From IMG/VR virus record IMGVR_UViG_3300010885_081999, positions 39,726-103,725 of that record: 64,000 nucleotides of DNA. One strand, written 5' to 3'. Both the position numbers and the translations under genes were made by a program. This document shows positions 51,201 through 59,193 of the stretch, one piece after another. Within the stretch, counting starts at the first letter, position 1. Every line of letters begins with the position of its first letter. The DNA is from a virus. The notes under the pieces are model-generated. The model did not search any database and had not been told where the DNA came from. It saw nothing but the letters and a program-made list of their open reading frames with translations.

Positions 51201-51811
51201 GTGGTGACGCCGCCGCCGACCGGGATGGTCGACTGGAAGACGCCGGGCGAGGGATTCGTCACCACCGGAGCGTGGCTTCCCGTCATCGATTCGTCGAGGA
51301 CGAACTTCACGGTCTGGCTCGCAGGGGTGAGGAACGAGAAGTAACGACCGTTCTCTCCACCGCCCGGAGTATACGGCGAGCAGGTGAAGGTAGCTGAGGC
51401 TGCAGCTCCTAGCAACAGATAGGGATCAGGATTCGCGTGTGGATTGTCGGTGAGCACTCCGTTGGTACCGGGCTGACGCTCTCCGACGACGAATCCTGCT
51501 GACGTCACCTTGCCCGTGACAGTATCGCGGGCACGGCCGTCGCCGGCTCCGAGGACGCGGAGATAGGCCACGGAGCGGGCGCTCCGCAGCCACTCTACCA
51601 CGGCCAAGGGGCCGAACTTCTTGCCGTCTGTGGTGCCGAACTTGGAATACCAGTCAGACAGAGTTCCAACAGTGATGGGGACGAATGCGGGGCCCTTGAT
51701 TGAGGTGCCGATGATGCCCGCGGGGATGCCCACGGGCTGCTGCGTGATCGGACCTGAGATGTCGATCTCCCTCGATGTGACGCCTGCGCTACCGAATTTC
51801 AGTTGTGCCAT
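48281..51811 (-). CDS. Tail sheath protein, paralogue A
   Basis: 1176 residues, far longer than T4 gp18 (659). The N-terminus (TSREIDISGPITQ, then a PVGIPAGIIG.S.KGPAFVP segment) and the C-terminus (YPWFAPAGFTRG, GIVVWGQKTLQF, DRVNVRRLLIDIRR) are typical sheath segments; the middle holds large insertions. It shares both ends with the neighbouring sheath gene. Contracts during infection. ATAGTTA lies 21 nt upstream with GGGAG. Confidence 0.9.
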   Translation of the reverse strand: MAQLKFGSAGVTSREIDISGPITQQPVGIPAGIIGTSIKGPAFVPITVGTLSDWYSKFGTTDGKKFGPLAVVEWLRSARSVAYLRVLGAGDGRARDTVTGKVTSAGFVVGERQPGTNGVLTDNPHANPDPYLLLGAAASATFTCSPYTPGGGENGRYFSFLTPASQTVKFVLDESMTGSHAPVVTNPSPGVFQSTIPVGGGVTTGKKLADKIFAGITPLYGLGALINGGNNGAGVVTISMQDNGALPNGSLTFPSGSITEIVSSDFSGGVDDTYLGPDLGRTYFLGCFMSESAGSTFFSEAGLQGPGGASGGAAALPIIRGVLMAPSGVVLRLSSTFIADGGEAPTATTVGTDADAKGAALGTVVLKNNNEPRQEFTMFLNGHLGSDARYPRVLTASFDPTANNYFAKSFNTDPYKLQEAGHFLYANWDVHPTLAVITGSGLVDDAYSADSNGGLEPSAFIVTSSLGRNESSTTVPDYESFEDRFSHAVSPWIVSQKFGGKPQDLFRIHALDDGAGISSKFKVSVENVTVSNDPLNKYGSFTVSLREFGDRDLDKKNLPNEVFAGVNLDPSSDRYIAKVIGDVHAYFDFDREESSQKIVVEGNYENRSNYIRVEVHPDIENGFVDPVALPMGFRGIDHLVTSGSAPMQEFGIDDNGLLAVTDTAKKAQTPPLPFRRKITSADEWSVKEQTESKFYWGVQFEHPENLIRKNGSILPNASIKSFALAFPNFSISDASFLTGSNAGQPDSADLGILDADRFCNNFFSLENIQVVTGSNGLASPTKWSKAVYVRNGAVGSTNLDQIATDGKGDENKVRGFKVEDIPTNKQFAKFTLIMQGGQDGVNIFDRNETEINNNAVMYDMDPAAARASKPEEGPNVRTYLKALDIMKNVVNLDIQILAIPGIREPIVTDAATLAVQERFDALYIMDIEQQDENGDAIISDSQLPSVINTVDYFVNRSVDSSFAAAYFPDVLYRDPIGVNMQVPPSVLVLGALALNDSVGYPWFAPAGFTRGALPDAALEPRVRLGQTDMDKLYDNSINPIVAFPGAAKGGLNPKGGIVVWGQKTLQFAASALDRVNVRRLLIDIRRQVRDIAQTILFEPNREATLARFSSAVTPRLQRIQALSGLERFKVIIDSSTTTQDDILNNTIRGKIYVQPTKSIEFVSLDFVVANNLTQVQ

Positions 51812-51832
51812 TTCTCTGCTCCCAATTATTGC

Positions 51833-51839
51833 TAACTAT
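51833..51839 (-). promoter_or_regulatory. ATAGTTA late-promoter-like motif of sheath A
   Basis: Minus-strand GGCATAGTTAGCA, 21 nt before the ATG at 51811. Confidence 0.55.
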
Positions 51840-51856
51840 GCCTTTGAACCTGATTT

Positions 51857-54800
51857 TCAGACGAACTGCACGCCACTATTTGTGATGATGAAGTCGATGG
51901 CGATGTACTCAATAACTCTCGTTGGGACCACGACGATGCGGCCGTTCAACTTGTTGAGGTCGACGTCCTCCTGAGTGTTGTTCGACTCGTTCATGACGAC
52001 CTGGAAGGCCTCGATTCCTGCCTGGGCCTGGATGAGACCGAGCTGGAACGATGCGTCCGCCACGAACTTGTTGCGTACTGCAGGGGTGTTCTGCTCGAAC
52101 ACGATCCTCTGCGCGATTCCGATGATGATACGCTTCACCTCGAGGAGGAGGCGACGCACGTTGACGCGGTCGAGGGCCGACTTGTTGATCTGCAGGGTCT
52201 TCTGACCGTAGATCACGTAGCCGAGTCTCGGGAACGTCGCGATCGGGTTGATGCGTGATTCGTACAGCCTGTCCCTGTCCGAGACGTTGAGTCTCACCGC
52301 GACGTTCGTCACGAAGTCCAGTGCCGCGCGGTTGAAGCCTGCAGGAGCGAACCACGGGTACGACACGCGATCGTTGAATCCGAGGGCGCTCATTGCGGCG
52401 ACTGATGCGGGAACCTTCACCTTGCGGCGATTCGTCGCGTCGTCGATGAAGATCTCGGGGTAGTACACTGCGGCGTAGTTGTTGTCGATCGTGCGACTGT
52501 CGAACTGTGCCGTCGTGTAGTTGACGTTGGGCTTCGCGGTGGAGTCGTCGTACAGACGGTTTCCTTCGTCGTCATAGGACGGGATGTCCATCACGTACAT
52601 CGCGAGGCCGTAGTCCCTCACCTTCTTCATCGTCTGATCGGTGATGTAGGGCTCCTTGATGCCCGGGATTGTGAGGATGTTGTTGTTCGCCTCGAGAGGG
52701 TTCGTCATGATGTCGACCGCCGTGAGGTACGACGCGACGCCGTTGTTGTCGACGTCCTGGCCCGACGGATTTCCGTTGACGGGGAATCCCGGGATGTCGT
52801 TGTTGGACGAAGCTCCGCCGCCCGCGTCGAAGGACACCGACTTGTCGTTGAGGCGGCGCGCGTCCCTGTTGAGGAAGTTGGTGCCATCGAATCCTCCGTA
52901 CATGAAGTTCGTGAACTTCGCGTATGCGGAGAACCTGTTGAACTGCGACGCAGTTCCCGACGAGATGAGGGTGCCGAACGTGAGACGCTTGCGACCGTTC
53001 TCCGACCACGTGTAGTCAGTGGAGTCAAGCTTCGCGTTTCTCACGTATGCTGCCTCTCTCATGTGAGTGTTCACCGAGCTGGTGAGATGAGAGAAGGCAG
53101 TGTTGTAGAAGGCCACCTTCGCGAGGCTGAACTTGTTGTCGTGCAGCTTGTCGGCAGAAGATCCCGTGACGAGGGCATCGAGCTTCTCGATTCCCACGAA
53201 CTTAGTGAGAGACTCGAGGAGCATATTTTTCTCGCTCGTCACGTTGGGGTTGAGGACGTTGTTGGAGTCGGGATCCGAAGAGACGCTGTCTCTCTCGAAC
53301 TTCACACCCCAGTAGAATGCAGGATTCGCCTGTTCGGCAGCACCTGGTTCTCCCACGAATGCGGAGGACTTCGTCTCGCCTCTCGTCGCCTTGAAGCGGT
53401 GAGGTATGGGCGGGAGGAACGATCCGGAGAGGCCGAGACCCGCAGGGGCGGCGACGACGCCGAGGCGGGCGATTCCTGCGTCGAGGACTTCGTCAACTTT
53501 AAGGTTCGGATTGACGTTGAGGACCTCGGGACCGTGGAAGCCGAAGGGAAGCACGTTCGGAGGAACGATTCCGTTCTCGACCGCCTCGTTCATGACGACC
53601 CTGACGTACTTCGAGTTGTTGGGATAGTTGCCCGTGGCCACGAGACGCTTCTCCGAGGGATTGAGCGTGTCGAAGTTGTAGAACAGCTTCCTGTTTCCGA
53701 TCAGCTTCGCGATGTAGTTGCTCGACTTGGGATCGAGGCTGCAGTTGGAGAACTGCTCGATCACCTTCGGGCTCGCGTCGGTGTCGGTCCAGTCACGGAT
53801 CTGAACGTTGAACGTTCCGTACTTGTTCGCGTCGTTGGTGGACGCCTTGATGTTGCTGATAGAGATCTTGTAGAGGCTGTTCGCGTACTCTCCGTCGTCG
53901 ATCGCCTCGAACTTGAAGAGGTCGTATTCAGTCGTGCCGAAGGGCTGCGAGATGAAGAACGACGTCTGCGGCGCCTTGAAGCGGGTGTTGTAGGAACCGT
54001 ACACCTCTCGGAAGAACATACCTGTGTCGCCGTTCACCGCTGTGTTGGAGGATCCGGAGAGTACACCGACCGCCATCGAGGACGAGACGTAAGCGACGTT
54101 GGCGTCGACGGCATAGTCCGCATGGAGGTAGTGCTGCTCCTGATAGAACTTGTCCGGGTCCGTGTTGAGGATCTTGCCGAAGTAGTCCTTGCTTGAGGGA
54201 TCGAGCGACGCGGTGAGCACGCGTACTCCGTCGACGCCGTCGGTCTTGTAGAACGAAGAACCGAGGGACGAAGAGATGATGATCTTGAACTTGCCGTCGC
54301 CGTCGACGACCGTCGTGTCCTTGCGAGCATCATGGCCATACGTGACCTTTGCGGACGACGTCAGGACCATGAGACGTGCAGTGTCAGGAGTCATCACGAG
54401 GCCGCGAACGAGGTTGACGTAATCGGAGCCTCCCACGGTGTCGTTGTCCTCGAAGGAGGGGGCGCCAGTTATTCCCTTGGCAGTCTTGAAGTGGGTGGCA
54501 GCGATGAACTGAACCACGCCTGGGTTCCTCTTGTCGAGGACTCCGGCGTTAGTACCCGAGAGCTTGAAGCCTGCGTTCTTCACGATTCCATAAGTTGTCG
54601 TGGCCGTGAGGTCGACGTCTGAAGAGTTCGCACCTGCACCGAGGACCCTCATGTAGGTCAGGGCCGCGCGGTGCTTCAGGAACTCGTTGACTGCATAGGG
54701 TCCAAACTGCTTCGTGTCGAGGTTGCCGAACGTCTGCACGAAATCATTGAATTTCGCGACAGTGACGGGAACGAAGGCAGGACCCTTGTTGGAAGTACCG

Positions 54801-54901
54801 ATCACAGCCGCTGGGACGCCCACAGGGCCTTGGACTGACGGAGCGGAAAGGTCTATCTCGCGCTCATAGAAGTTGGGCGACTTAAATGTCTGCTCGGGCA
54901 T
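51857..54901 (-). CDS. Tail sheath protein, paralogue B
   Basis: 1014 residues. The N-terminus (YEREIDLSAPSVQGPVGVPA, IGTSNKGPAFVP) and C-terminus (YPWFAPAGFNRAALDFV, VIYGQKTLQINKSALDRVN) align with sheath A. The middle differs, with only scattered similarity (e.g. KYGTFNVQIRD versus KYGSFTVSLRE). AAGGAGA precedes the ATG and ATAGTTA lies 33 nt upstream, so each sheath has its own promoter motif. Confidence 0.9.
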   Translation of the reverse strand: MPEQTFKSPNFYEREIDLSAPSVQGPVGVPAAVIGTSNKGPAFVPVTVAKFNDFVQTFGNLDTKQFGPYAVNEFLKHRAALTYMRVLGAGANSSDVDLTATTTYGIVKNAGFKLSGTNAGVLDKRNPGVVQFIAATHFKTAKGITGAPSFEDNDTVGGSDYVNLVRGLVMTPDTARLMVLTSSAKVTYGHDARKDTTVVDGDGKFKIIISSSLGSSFYKTDGVDGVRVLTASLDPSSKDYFGKILNTDPDKFYQEQHYLHADYAVDANVAYVSSSMAVGVLSGSSNTAVNGDTGMFFREVYGSYNTRFKAPQTSFFISQPFGTTEYDLFKFEAIDDGEYANSLYKISISNIKASTNDANKYGTFNVQIRDWTDTDASPKVIEQFSNCSLDPKSSNYIAKLIGNRKLFYNFDTLNPSEKRLVATGNYPNNSKYVRVVMNEAVENGIVPPNVLPFGFHGPEVLNVNPNLKVDEVLDAGIARLGVVAAPAGLGLSGSFLPPIPHRFKATRGETKSSAFVGEPGAAEQANPAFYWGVKFERDSVSSDPDSNNVLNPNVTSEKNMLLESLTKFVGIEKLDALVTGSSADKLHDNKFSLAKVAFYNTAFSHLTSSVNTHMREAAYVRNAKLDSTDYTWSENGRKRLTFGTLISSGTASQFNRFSAYAKFTNFMYGGFDGTNFLNRDARRLNDKSVSFDAGGGASSNNDIPGFPVNGNPSGQDVDNNGVASYLTAVDIMTNPLEANNNILTIPGIKEPYITDQTMKKVRDYGLAMYVMDIPSYDDEGNRLYDDSTAKPNVNYTTAQFDSRTIDNNYAAVYYPEIFIDDATNRRKVKVPASVAAMSALGFNDRVSYPWFAPAGFNRAALDFVTNVAVRLNVSDRDRLYESRINPIATFPRLGYVIYGQKTLQINKSALDRVNVRRLLLEVKRIIIGIAQRIVFEQNTPAVRNKFVADASFQLGLIQAQAGIEAFQVVMNESNNTQEDVDLNKLNGRIVVVPTRVIEYIAIDFIITNSGVQFV

Positions 54902-54934
54902 TATACAATCTCCTTGAATCTGTGATTCTTGGCA

Positions 54935-54941
54935 TAACTAT
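54935..54941 (-). promoter_or_regulatory. ATAGTTA late-promoter-like motif of sheath B
   Basis: Minus-strand GTGATAGTTATGC, 33 nt before the ATG at 54901. Confidence 0.5.
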
Positions 54942-54973
54942 CACGCATAAAGCTAGGAATCACCACTTTGTGG

Positions 54974-56218
54974 TCAGATTTTCGTGAGGTCCTTGACGCG
55001 AATCAGTTCAAGACCTCCCTGCATCGAATACACCGTCTCGCCGCCGGGTGATCGGCTGAGGACCTTGGGTTCGTAGCCTCTCGGAAGTCCTGAGGCTGCA
55101 GGATCTCCGTCGACGTAGCCTTGATAGTTGGGCTGACGTGGGAAGAGACGCTGGGTGCCTGTCTGTCTCTGATCGGCTTGATTGAGCCTCGTGTCGTTGA
55201 TGGGCAGAGTGGGATCGTCTGATCCGACGACGTATTTCGATAGCTTCGTCTCCGACCCTATCTCCACAGGATCGGTCGCAGTCTCGAAGCTGATCACGGG
55301 AGACGAGACGTAGCGCTTGATGGGAATGGGTGTACCGGGAGAAGCAGACGCGAAGAAGTATGCCGGGACGCTGACGCTGAAGGTGTGCTTGATGAACCTC
55401 TCGGCCTGAGACATGTCGTCGAAGTTTGTCTCCACCGCAAAGTTGCCGTCTTCGAGCTTCGCGACGAACCAGTACCCCTTGGGCGTCGTGAGCTTCCACG
55501 ACTGGGCCTGCGGGAGGAGAGAGCTCATTATCTTCTCGATGATCTGGTTGGAGTGCTGTGTGTATTGCGTCCAGATCGTGATCTGGTACTTCGCAGTGAA
55601 GAACTGAGGCGTCGGGACGACGATCGTCTCGAAGACGTTGTTGAGCCTGCGGGGTGTGAGGTACGCTCCGTCCTTCATTTCAGGATTCGTCGAGAGTTCT
55701 CCCAGCGACCGATCCGTCGTCACCTCGCCTGGGACGACGTTCTGTCCCGGGGCCACAGCGAGGTTCTGCTGATTCTGCAGAAGAATCTTGTTAATGAGGG
55801 CCTGATAACCACGGTCAGATTTATCGAGACGTCTCCTGATGACAAACTCGCCTACCTGTTGGTTTATGCCGCGGCCCGTGAAGTCCTCTGATCCTTGGAC
55901 GAGATCCGTCCTCATGATCGTGATGAGTGGCAGGAGGAGCGAGTTGTTCCTGTCGCGGATGGGGCGTCCGTTCTTCAGCAGTGCCCACTTCTCTCCCGCT
56001 GCGAAGACGACGGGCACCTTCGACACAGGAGTCGAGTTCTTGCCTCCGTACTCCGGAACGATCTCCTTGTCGAAGAGCTCGAAGAGGGCGACGTCGACGT
56101 CCTCGACGCCACAAGGCGGAATGCTGAGGTCGGGTACTCCCGTGGAGGTCGCATAGCCTGTCGGCAGCGGACTGATGCCGTAGTTTGTTTTTGATCCTGT
56201 CTTGAATCTAGTCGACAT
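54974..56218 (-). CDS. Tail terminator/sheath stabiliser, T4 gp15-like
   Basis: 414 residues. The central segment (TPRRLNNVFETIVVPTPQFF, then YQITIWTQYTQHSNQIIEKI) corresponds to the T4 gp15 core (PRxN ... P.P..M.YELSIFTRY..D..QI.EQI). gp15 caps the tail and joins it to the neck. The position just before the sheath genes agrees. The ATG at 56218 after GAGGGAC is preferred to a GTG at 56230. Confidence 0.75.
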   Translation of the reverse strand: MSTRFKTGSKTNYGISPLPTGYATSTGVPDLSIPPCGVEDVDVALFELFDKEIVPEYGGKNSTPVSKVPVVFAAGEKWALLKNGRPIRDRNNSLLLPLITIMRTDLVQGSEDFTGRGINQQVGEFVIRRRLDKSDRGYQALINKILLQNQQNLAVAPGQNVVPGEVTTDRSLGELSTNPEMKDGAYLTPRRLNNVFETIVVPTPQFFTAKYQITIWTQYTQHSNQIIEKIMSSLLPQAQSWKLTTPKGYWFVAKLEDGNFAVETNFDDMSQAERFIKHTFSVSVPAYFFASASPGTPIPIKRYVSSPVISFETATDPVEIGSETKLSKYVVGSDDPTLPINDTRLNQADQRQTGTQRLFPRQPNYQGYVDGDPAASGLPRGYEPKVLSRSPGGETVYSMQGGLELIRVKDLTKI

Positions 56219-56226
56219 GTCGTCCC

Positions 56227-56895
56227 TCACTCGTCATAGAAAGCCGAACCCACACCGTCGGGGTCACCCTTCGCAGAAATCTCTTTGGGTCCTGTGAGAG
56301 GCTTGTCGAGGACTCCCGTCTCGACGAGGTCTCTCTTGTCTCCCGTCGGGTCACCATTCTGGTCGAGTGCCTCACCTCGCTGCTGATGGAATTCAGTCTG
56401 CACTGCATCCGCATCGGGTCGTGAAATGTCGGTCGGCCCGATCGTGGGAGCCTTGAAGAGGCCTTCGCGAGCCTTGACACCCACGAGCTTCACACCGTCC
56501 TTATGCTCGGGCAGTCCATAGATGTTCCTCATGAACACCCTCTCGGTGATCTCGTAGAACACGTCGGAGAAGGAGAAGAAGTCTCCTATGTTGACGTTGA
56601 TTCCCTTGTCGACGAGGTCCCGATGTTGGAGGAACACCTCCATCTTGAACTGCGCATCGATTCCGAACTTGTCGATCTTCGTGTCAGTCTGGAAGTTGTT
56701 GTCGACGAGGCCGTCGATCGCGATGGGATTGTCGTACACCTTCTGAAGGGCCTCGTTGTAGACGCCGTGCGTCTGAGTCTTCAGCTCAGAGATGGGATAG
56801 TAGTAGATCTTCTGACCCACTACGTCCTTGATCAGCTCCTTCGTGATGTCAGAGATGAAGTTCAGTTCTCTCGGTGTGATGAATAGACGGGCCAT
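56227..56895 (-). CDS. Neck protein, T4 gp14-like
   Basis: 222 residues. ITPRELNFISDITKELIKDV at the N-terminus and a beta region (DAQFKMEVFLQHRDL ... GDFFSFSDVFYEITERVF) fit gp14-type neck proteins, and the order gp13-14-15-sheath supports it. Assignment rests on position and a few segments. GAGGAGG precedes the ATG; it overlaps the start region of the gp15-like gene. Confidence 0.65.
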   Translation of the reverse strand: MARLFITPRELNFISDITKELIKDVVGQKIYYYPISELKTQTHGVYNEALQKVYDNPIAIDGLVDNNFQTDTKIDKFGIDAQFKMEVFLQHRDLVDKGINVNIGDFFSFSDVFYEITERVFMRNIYGLPEHKDGVKLVGVKAREGLFKAPTIGPTDISRPDADAVQTEFHQQRGEALDQNGDPTGDKRDLVETGVLDKPLTGPKEISAKGDPDGVGSAFYDE

Positions 56896-56904
56896 CGGTC
56901 CTCC

Positions 56905-58083
56905 TCAACCTATCACTATGCCCTTGCCGAGAGGCATGGGCACGAATCGAAGCTGCTTGTTGAGCGACTCGGCAGCCAGGGCGTCTGCCTCGAGGAGCTT
57001 CTGGTGCGTCAGCTGCCCCAAGAACTCCTTCATCTGCGTCTGAAGCTTGTCCTTGTCCTCCCTCGCCTGTGAGAGAAGCGCCTCGCCGTTCAGCTGGAGG
57101 TCGGCATTGGGTATCGGTATGGTCTGGAATTTCGACCTGATGAGACCGAGCAGCTCTCTGCTGAGTGCCAAGGTGTACTGCCGTATCCACTGACGACCCG
57201 GCTGATTGATCGTGGCGAAAGGAATGTTGTCGAGGGGAATCGACGCAGGACCCGATATGCCGTAGACCGAATCGTCCTTGTATGCCGAAGGATTGAGTGG
57301 GTCTTGGGGAGGAAGCACCTTGCAGAACAGCTTTCCGACCTGCAGGTCAGTGATGGGTATGGGATAGATCCTCAGCTTGCTGCCTTGTATCTCGTACGAG
57401 TAGTGTGACCTCCTCACGCGGAAGGCCGATTCCAGCATGCCTCTCCTCAGGACGTCCTCGAAGATGGGGAGGACGTAGAAGACGGAGGAGTTGACGTACG
57501 ACTCGTAGTTGAAGTTGGTGGCGAGGAAGTTGGTGATGTTCGACGCGTTGAGGAGGAAGTGCTGTGCCGCGAGAGGTTCCATGTGGAACAGCTCCACGAC
57601 TCTCATCTTTCCCTTCGATCCGGAGGGCAAGTTGTCGAATATCACAGATCCAGAAACTACGTCCTTGAGGTCCTTGTAGAGGTCGTAGTCCTGTTGCCCA
57701 CCGACGAGGTCGAAGTAACCGAACACGGGATTGCTCGATCCTCCCACGAAAGCATTCGTCGCATAGGGCTCAGCCATCCTGAGTAGGTACTCGAGAGACC
57801 GCTGTGAGTACCTGTTGGTGAGGTTCGTGGATCCCGTCGGGAGACCGAGGACGTTAGTGAGCTCCGAGACGATCTTCGTCTCGTGTATGAGACGTGAGTA
57901 CTCGCAGGTCGCCTCTTCGAAGCAGGCCCAGATCTCCTTCTTCGTCAGCTCGACAGAAAGGACGTCGTCGCCGAGCTTGCGCTTGACGTACGTAACCATT
58001 GAGTCCGCCTCAGACTGAAACGCCGAGTCGGCATCGAAGAATCCGAAGGGCGTAGGCCCGATGGTCGAGTTGAAGCTAGTCAT
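56905..58083 (-). CDS. Neck protein, T4 gp13-like
   Basis: 392 residues. VKRKLGDDVLSVELTKKEIW, ALALSRELLGLIRSKF and LNGEALLSQAREDKDKLQ, followed by a MKEFL helix, are typical of the gp13-type neck protein that closes filled heads. It leads the neck operon. ATACTTA lies 22 nt upstream; the leader has GATAGG as ribosome binding site. Confidence 0.7.
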   Translation of the reverse strand: MTSFNSTIGPTPFGFFDADSAFQSEADSMVTYVKRKLGDDVLSVELTKKEIWACFEEATCEYSRLIHETKIVSELTNVLGLPTGSTNLTNRYSQRSLEYLLRMAEPYATNAFVGGSSNPVFGYFDLVGGQQDYDLYKDLKDVVSGSVIFDNLPSGSKGKMRVVELFHMEPLAAQHFLLNASNITNFLATNFNYESYVNSSVFYVLPIFEDVLRRGMLESAFRVRRSHYSYEIQGSKLRIYPIPITDLQVGKLFCKVLPPQDPLNPSAYKDDSVYGISGPASIPLDNIPFATINQPGRQWIRQYTLALSRELLGLIRSKFQTIPIPNADLQLNGEALLSQAREDKDKLQTQMKEFLGQLTHQKLLEADALAAESLNKQLRFVPMPLGKGIVIG

Positions 58084-58105
58084 TCGTCATACCTATCCCG
58101 TGAGA

Positions 58106-58112
58106 TAAGTAT
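58106..58112 (-). promoter_or_regulatory. ATACTTA late-promoter-like motif of the neck operon
   Basis: Minus-strand CGCATACTTATCT, 22 nt before the ATG at 58083. Confidence 0.55.
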
Positions 58113-58136
58113 GCGTTTAAAGGCGATTCGACAACG

Positions 58137-58340
58137 TCAACCGCCTCGAGCCTTTATCGCCCTCTCCTGACGCTCGGCACCTTTGCGGCTCGAATGAGTT
58201 CCAAGCCGTCTACGCTTTCCCGTCTTGTGGTCCTTCTTCTTCGTGTAGAGACACCAGTCGTCTCCGCATTTCCTGATAATCTCAGTGATGAGTTGCCTCA
58301 ACAGATTCTCTGAGATTGTCTCTTCGTCTCCTCGTTTCAT
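58137..58340 (-). CDS. Small basic protein, 67 residues
   Basis: ATG at 58340 after CGGAGG; a longer frame crosses a terminator and is rejected. ISENLLRQLITEIIRK near the N-terminus recalls the tag helix. The second half (WCLYTKKKDHKTGKRRRLGT ... GAERQERAIKA) is a motif seen at the C-terminus of assorted phage proteins. Possibly nucleic-acid binding by charge (inference). Confidence 0.65.
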   Translation of the reverse strand: MKRGDEETISENLLRQLITEIIRKCGDDWCLYTKKKDHKTGKRRRLGTHSSRKGAERQERAIKARGG

Positions 58341-58354
58341 CGGAGGCCTCCGAG

Positions 58355-58386
58355 ACAAAAAGAAAGGGTCCCAGCTTGGGGACCCT
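58355..58386 (-). terminator. Rho-independent terminator in the leader of the 58137-58340 gene
   Basis: AGGGTCCC / GGGACCCT stem, 6-nt loop, followed on the minus strand by TTCTTTTTG. It lies between the ATACTTA at 58411 and the ATG at 58340, so it ends the upstream unit or attenuates this one. Confidence 0.8.
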
Positions 58387-58410
58387 GAAGACATGAAAGA
58401 ATCATGTGCC

Positions 58411-58417
58411 TAAGTAT
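58411..58417 (-). promoter_or_regulatory. ATACTTA late-promoter-like motif
   Basis: Minus-strand TGAATACTTAGGC, 70 nt before the ATG at 58340, with a terminator hairpin in between. Confidence 0.4.
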
Positions 58418-58425
58418 TCAGGACA

Positions 58426-58647
58426 TCACATTCCTGAGATGAGTGCCTGAACGGCAGTCTTAACTCTCTCCTGGAGTTCCTTCGGAAGGGCCGAGAGGAG
58501 GACATAGCTCTCGCCTTTGAGAGCTGCCTGAGGCACTCCGCCGGCAATGCTGTCTTGATTTGACGTGATGACTGCACGAACTACGACAGGCGCAGGGCCG
58601 ATGTGCGATGCGTAGATGGGTTTGAAGAAGTCTGCTCTGTTGTCCAT
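58426..58647 (-). CDS. Small hypothetical protein, 73 residues
   Basis: ATG after GAAGGG. A beta-rich middle (PVVVRAVITSNQDS, SYVLLSALP) is followed by a C-terminal helix (ELQERVKTAVQALIS). The start lies 1 nt from the upstream stop, so it is paired with the 61-residue gene. No family recognised. Confidence 0.65.
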   Translation of the reverse strand: MDNRADFFKPIYASHIGPAPVVVRAVITSNQDSIAGGVPQAALKGESYVLLSALPKELQERVKTAVQALISGM

Positions 58648-58648
58648 G

Positions 58649-58834
58649 TCAACCCTTCAGTACCGATCTGCTCTCGATGAGTGTCTCGTTTGCCTTCGCG
58701 AAGTGCTTCTTCAACTCTGAAAGCTTCACCTCGATCGACATGATCTTGACGGGATCATTGGCGAGGCGGGCCTCCAGTAAGTTGCTTTCCAACTTGACGA
58801 TCTCTTCCAATAGAAGCTCTGTAGTCGACGACAT
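58649..58834 (-). CDS. Small helical protein, 61 residues
   Basis: ATG at 58834 after AAAGGAG. The whole protein is a predicted coiled coil (ELLLEEIVKLESNLLEARLA, VKLSELKKHF). It begins 30 nt after the tRNA-Ala gene and forms a two-gene unit with the 73-residue protein. A longer frame across the tRNA genes is rejected. Confidence 0.65.
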   Translation of the reverse strand: MSSTTELLLEEIVKLESNLLEARLANDPVKIMSIEVKLSELKKHFAKANETLIESRSVLKG

Positions 58835-58863
58835 TTTTTCTCCTTTGACCGTTACGAGATGAG

Positions 58864-58936
58864 TGGACTCGGACGGGATCGAACCGACGACATCCGCCTT
58901 GCAAAGGCGGCGCTCTCCCAGCTGAGCTACGAGCCC
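58864..58936 (-). tRNA. tRNA-Ala (anticodon TGC)
   Basis: Full cloverleaf by eye: acceptor GGGCTCG/CGAGTCC with the G3-U70 pair that specifies alanine, D-arm AGCTCAGCTGGGAGAGC, anticodon loop TTTGCAA, T-loop TTCGATC, discriminator A. The CCA end is not encoded. Confidence 0.95.
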
Positions 58937-58937
58937 T

Positions 58938-59012
58938 TGGTTGCAGAGGCAGGAATTGAACCTGCGATCTTCTGGGTATGAACCAGACGGGATGCCACTT
59001 CCCCACTCTGCG
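58938..59012 (-). tRNA. tRNA-Met (anticodon CAT), initiator-like
   Basis: Acceptor CGCAGAG against CTCTGCA leaves a C1-A72 mismatch, the mark of bacterial initiator tRNA. Anticodon loop TTCATAC, T-arm GCAGG-TTCAATT-CCTGC, and an encoded CCA end. Only two of the three initiator G-C pairs occur in the anticodon stem, so the initiator call is tentative. Confidence 0.88.
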
Positions 59013-59040
59013 TCAACTTCAGTATCATACACTAGATCTG

Positions 59041-59114
59041 TGGGACGTACACGACTCGAACGTGTGACCTCAACTTTATCAGAGTTGCTATCTAACCAAC
59101 TGATATAACGTCCC
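59041..59114 (-). tRNA. tRNA-Ile (anticodon GAT)
   Basis: Acceptor GGGACGT/ACGTCCC, D-arm TATC...GATA, anticodon stem CAACT/AGTTG with loop CTGATAA, T-arm ACACG-TTCGAGT-CGTGT, discriminator A. CCA not encoded. Confidence 0.93.
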
Positions 59115-59193
59115 GACTTTCCTTCTTGCCTTCAGACACTGAGAGGTGGTGAGACTTGATCTAACTGAATCAAGTAGGAAACTCACTCTTAGG

